This document shows positions 61,808 to 64,000 of a stretch of DNA of 64,000 nt, piece by piece. The stretch is from Salinicola salarius. Its GTDB lineage: Bacteria; Pseudomonadota; Gammaproteobacteria; Pseudomonadales; Halomonadaceae. The notes beneath the pieces were generated by a model, which was given only the letters and a program-made list of their open reading frames with translations, ran no database searches and was not told where the DNA came from. How positions within the stretch are numbered: position 1 is the stretch's first letter; each line of letters begins with the position of its first letter. The position numbers were made by a program, and so were the translations under genes. The DNA lies in NCBI RefSeq assembly GCF_003206135.1, contig NZ_PZJT01000001.1, positions 205,619 through 269,618 on the forward strand. The letters are read 5' to 3'.

Positions 61808-62833
61808 GTGTCACAAGCTAAAGATACCATCGCCCGTCTGCTGACGTTGTTACGTCACATTCCCCGCGCACCCGGCTATATCGCCACGACTACCTTGCTG
61901 GAAAAATTGCGCGACCGCGGGTTTTCAGTCGACATGCGTACCGTGCAGCGTGATCTTAATCGACTCTCGAGCATGTTCTCCTTGATGTGTGACGAGCGCG
62001 TAACGCCCTATCGCTGGAGCTTCACCAAGGACGCCTCACTGGATCTCAGGGACATTGACCCATCCGCTGCCCTGGCCCTCTACCTGGCGGAAGGCCACCT
62101 GACATCTCTACTGCCTCAAAGCGTGCTCGATCTACTGGCACCGCAATTTCGTCGCGCGCGCGATTATCTCGATGGTCTTGAAGAAAATGGTCTAGCCGAC
62201 TGGGCGCGTCGGGTGCGCACCAAACCCAATGGCAAGGCCCTGCAACCGGCACAGGTGGATAGTGCCGTATGGCAGGCCGTGTCGATGGCGCTGCTGGAAC
62301 GCCAATGCCTGAAAGTCAGTTACCTCAGCCGCAGCAAGGAAACGCTCAAGGAACTGATGATTCATCCGGCAGGGTTCGTCTCCCGCCACTCCATCAGCTA
62401 CCTGCTTGCCACCGTCGAAGGCTACGACGACCCGCGCCAATTCGCCCTGCACCGTATTCAATACGCGGAATGCCTCGACACACCGGCAAAAGAACATGCC
62501 ACGTTCGATATCGACGAATTCCTGAGCAACGGATTCAACAATCCGACTCCTGTAACGGAAGTCGAACTGGTTGCCGATGTTTCCCCATCGATCGCCTGGC
62601 TTTTGAGCGAAACCCCATTGAGTGCCGAACAACGGCTGGAAGCCCTGCCAGACAGCGACTGGTATCGGCTGCACGCCAAGGTGCCGGACGATCAGGAAAC
62701 CCTGTGGTGGGTGTTTGGGTTGAACAGCAATATTCGGGTGCATGAGCCGGAAGCGTGGATGGAGGAGATTAAGCAACAAGTCGCCCAGATGGGCAATTTC
62801 TATTCCTGCCCACATGATGGGAAACCACATTGA
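61808..62833 (+). CDS. WYL-domain transcriptional regulator
   Basis: A 341-residue protein: N-terminal helix-turn-helix (about 4-65, YIATTTLLEKLRDRGFSVDMRTVQRDLNRL), a central linker, a WYL domain (about 155-230, LKVSYLSRSKETLKELMIHPAGFVSRHSISYLLATVEGY) and a C-terminal extension. Such regulators sense nucleic acids or nucleotides and often repress bacterial defence genes. The start is GTG at 61808, with AAAGG upstream. Its stop overlaps the start of a GTPase gene, so the two are coupled. GC content is lower than that of the core. Confidence 0.88.
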   Translation: MSQAKDTIARLLTLLRHIPRAPGYIATTTLLEKLRDRGFSVDMRTVQRDLNRLSSMFSLMCDERVTPYRWSFTKDASLDLRDIDPSAALALYLAEGHLTSLLPQSVLDLLAPQFRRARDYLDGLEENGLADWARRVRTKPNGKALQPAQVDSAVWQAVSMALLERQCLKVSYLSRSKETLKELMIHPAGFVSRHSISYLLATVEGYDDPRQFALHRIQYAECLDTPAKEHATFDIDEFLSNGFNNPTPVTEVELVADVSPSIAWLLSETPLSAEQRLEALPDSDWYRLHAKVPDDQETLWWVFGLNSNIRVHEPEAWMEEIKQQVAQMGNFYSCPHDGKPH

Positions 62834-64000
62834 CTACAAATAAAGCGAATCCTTCAGTGGCTTATCGCCCATTCAACATACTCGTTCTCGCGACCATGAG
62901 CGCCGGAAAAACCTCATTTATCAATGCGCTGATTGGTGAAGAACTGCTGCACTCTGCCAATGAGGCCACCACCGCATGTATCACCACGCTTGAGCACGAT
63001 AGCGAGAGGGATTCCACCAGCGCTTGCTGCTATGCCGATAACGGCGACTTGCTGGAGACAATAGAAAATATACAGGCTGACCAGACAAAAGTATGGAACA
63101 GTGATCATCAGGTTAAAAACATCGTTATACGTGGAAACTTCAATATCCATTGCCGCCCTGCGCAAGGCTTGGTAGTCCATGATACGCCGGGGCCGAATAA
63201 TAGCCAGGATGAACGTCACGGCCAACTGATGCTGGAGTCCATTCGGAACATCCCATTCGATATGGTATTTTACATTCTGAATGCCACCCAACTCGGCACC
63301 CATGATGACAGCCAGCTTCTATCCATGGTCAAAGAGGAATTTGATCGTTTACAGCGACCATGCAAGGTTGCCTTTATTCTGAATAAAGTCGATCAACTGG
63401 ACCCTGAAAAAGGCGAATCTATTTACAGTTATGTCGAGCAAGCCAATGACTACCTTGCCAGCGCCGGCTTTGCCGATCCCATAATCATCCCCATGATCGC
63501 CAATGCAGCACTTTATGCCAGAAAAGAGCTGTCAGGCGTGCCTCTTTCCAGAAAACAACGTCTCGAACTAGCGAATTTCAAGGAAGCCTGCCAACAAGAC
63601 CCTTATGCTCTGCTCAAGGCTGCACGTATACCTATCATCACCAGCGAAAACGTTAAAAATCAGATTCAATTAACGACTCAAAATATTTCTGCCAGTTATT
63701 TCAGAAATAATGATCTTCACCTATTGATTCCGTATAGCGGATTGACGACAGCAGCTATAGTTATTGACCAGGAGCGGGCTAAAATCGCACGGATTTCTAC
63801 CAGAAAAACAGCCCAGGAAAAAAGAAATAAAATACAAGGCATTAGGGTTAATAAGATTGAAATTACCCACAACCCTTTTACGATAGATACCCAGTTCACT
63901 ATTAACGGCCAAGTGCCTGCGCCTAGCTGCAAACTGTCCAGCTATACCGAGTCACGTCTACAGATTTGGGTCGAAGACCTATTCGACGAGTTGAGCGAGC
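62830..64000 (+). CDS. Dynamin-like GTPase (cut by window edge)
   Basis: 390 residues are visible and the frame is still open at 64000. G-motifs: P-loop region ATMSAGKTSFINALIG (21-36, with the first glycine replaced by Ala), NEATTACITT (G2 region, 44-53), DTPG (118-121) and NKVD (185-188). The layout fits bacterial dynamin-family proteins. The likely start is TTG at 62830, overlapping the regulator's TGA; GTG at 62857 is possible but leaves a gap. After about residue 280 the sequence is unassigned. Base composition is clearly AT-richer than the rest of the window, a sign of transfer. Possible role: phage defence or membrane remodelling. Confidence 0.82.
   Translation, partial: MTTNKANPSVAYRPFNILVLATMSAGKTSFINALIGEELLHSANEATTACITTLEHDSERDSTSACCYADNGDLLETIENIQADQTKVWNSDHQVKNIVIRGNFNIHCRPAQGLVVHDTPGPNNSQDERHGQLMLESIRNIPFDMVFYILNATQLGTHDDSQLLSMVKEEFDRLQRPCKVAFILNKVDQLDPEKGESIYSYVEQANDYLASAGFADPIIIPMIANAALYARKELSGVPLSRKQRLELANFKEACQQDPYALLKAARIPIITSENVKNQIQLTTQNISASYFRNNDLHLLIPYSGLTTAAIVIDQERAKIARISTRKTAQEKRNKIQGIRVNKIEITHNPFTIDTQFTINGQVPAPSCKLSSYTESRLQIWVEDLFDELSE

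Noticed and set aside
1..64000. Insertion sequences, prophage genes, tRNA or rRNA genes
   Set aside because: No transposase, integrase, phage structural gene or recognisable tRNA/rRNA sequence was seen by eye; a covariance-model search was not possible.

Overview
The window is high-GC chromosomal DNA from a gammaproteobacterium, most likely a member of the Halomonadaceae (Halomonas, Salinicola, Chromohalobacter, Kushneria and relatives). The main support is a complete ectoine-degradation cluster in the doeA-doeB-doeX-doeC-doeD-eutB-eutC order known from halophiles, carnitine catabolism genes, and a typical gammaproteobacterial lptD-surA-pdxA-rsmA-apaG-apaH block. The genus is inferred; no rRNA or tRNA gene is present to test it. 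56 protein genes are annotated, and two run off the ends (a slipin on the left, a GTPase on the right).

Layout. 1-1.7 kb: NfeD protease and slipin. 1.9-5.6 kb: carnitine catabolism (cdhR, cdhC-cdhA-cdhB). 5.8-8.1 kb: an AruH-like arginine:pyruvate transaminase and argC. 8.2-12.8 kb: a beta-hydroxyacid dehydrogenase, a cupin and two MFS carriers. 12.9-18 kb: RidA, a LysR regulator, a three-component opine-oxidase-like dehydrogenase and a solute-binding protein, probably one amino-acid or imino-acid catabolic locus. 18-22.1 kb: an SDR and an EmrAB-like efflux pair. 22.1-25.8 kb: an MBL-fold protein, a DNA/RNA non-specific nuclease and pyruvate oxidase. 25.8-26.6 kb: a gene-free stretch with a 17-bp tandem repeat. 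26.6-31.5 kb: a periplasmic lactonase, an amidase, a YrhK-type membrane protein and zwf. 31.5-41.7 kb: the ectoine cluster and its MocR-type regulator EnuR. 41.7-46.1 kb: ghrA, PQQ glucose dehydrogenase and a DUF3108 protein. 46.2-50.4 kb: lysO and the gluconate genes gntR/gntK/gntT. 50.5-61.5 kb: cca, glpE, apaH, apaG, rsmA, pdxA, surA, lptD, amgK, murU, osmC. 61.6-64 kb: a visibly AT-richer segment with a WYL-domain regulator overlapping a dynamin-like GTPase.

How the genes fit together. Several loci feed compatible solutes (ectoine, hydroxyectoine, carnitine) into central metabolism as carbon and nitrogen. A second theme is direct glucose oxidation: glucose to gluconolactone (Gcd), then gluconate (periplasmic lactonase), uptake by GntT and phosphorylation by GntK, with Zwf as the cytoplasmic route to the same 6-phosphogluconate. 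The gntR and gntT upstream regions carry the same GTTACCGGTAAC palindrome.

The most interesting points are the WYL plus GTPase pair at the right edge (a possible defence island, cut by the window), three copies of a TCATGACAAT element around the enuR/doeA promoters, two large inverted repeats inside the ectoine cluster, and a SurA that lacks the second parvulin domain.
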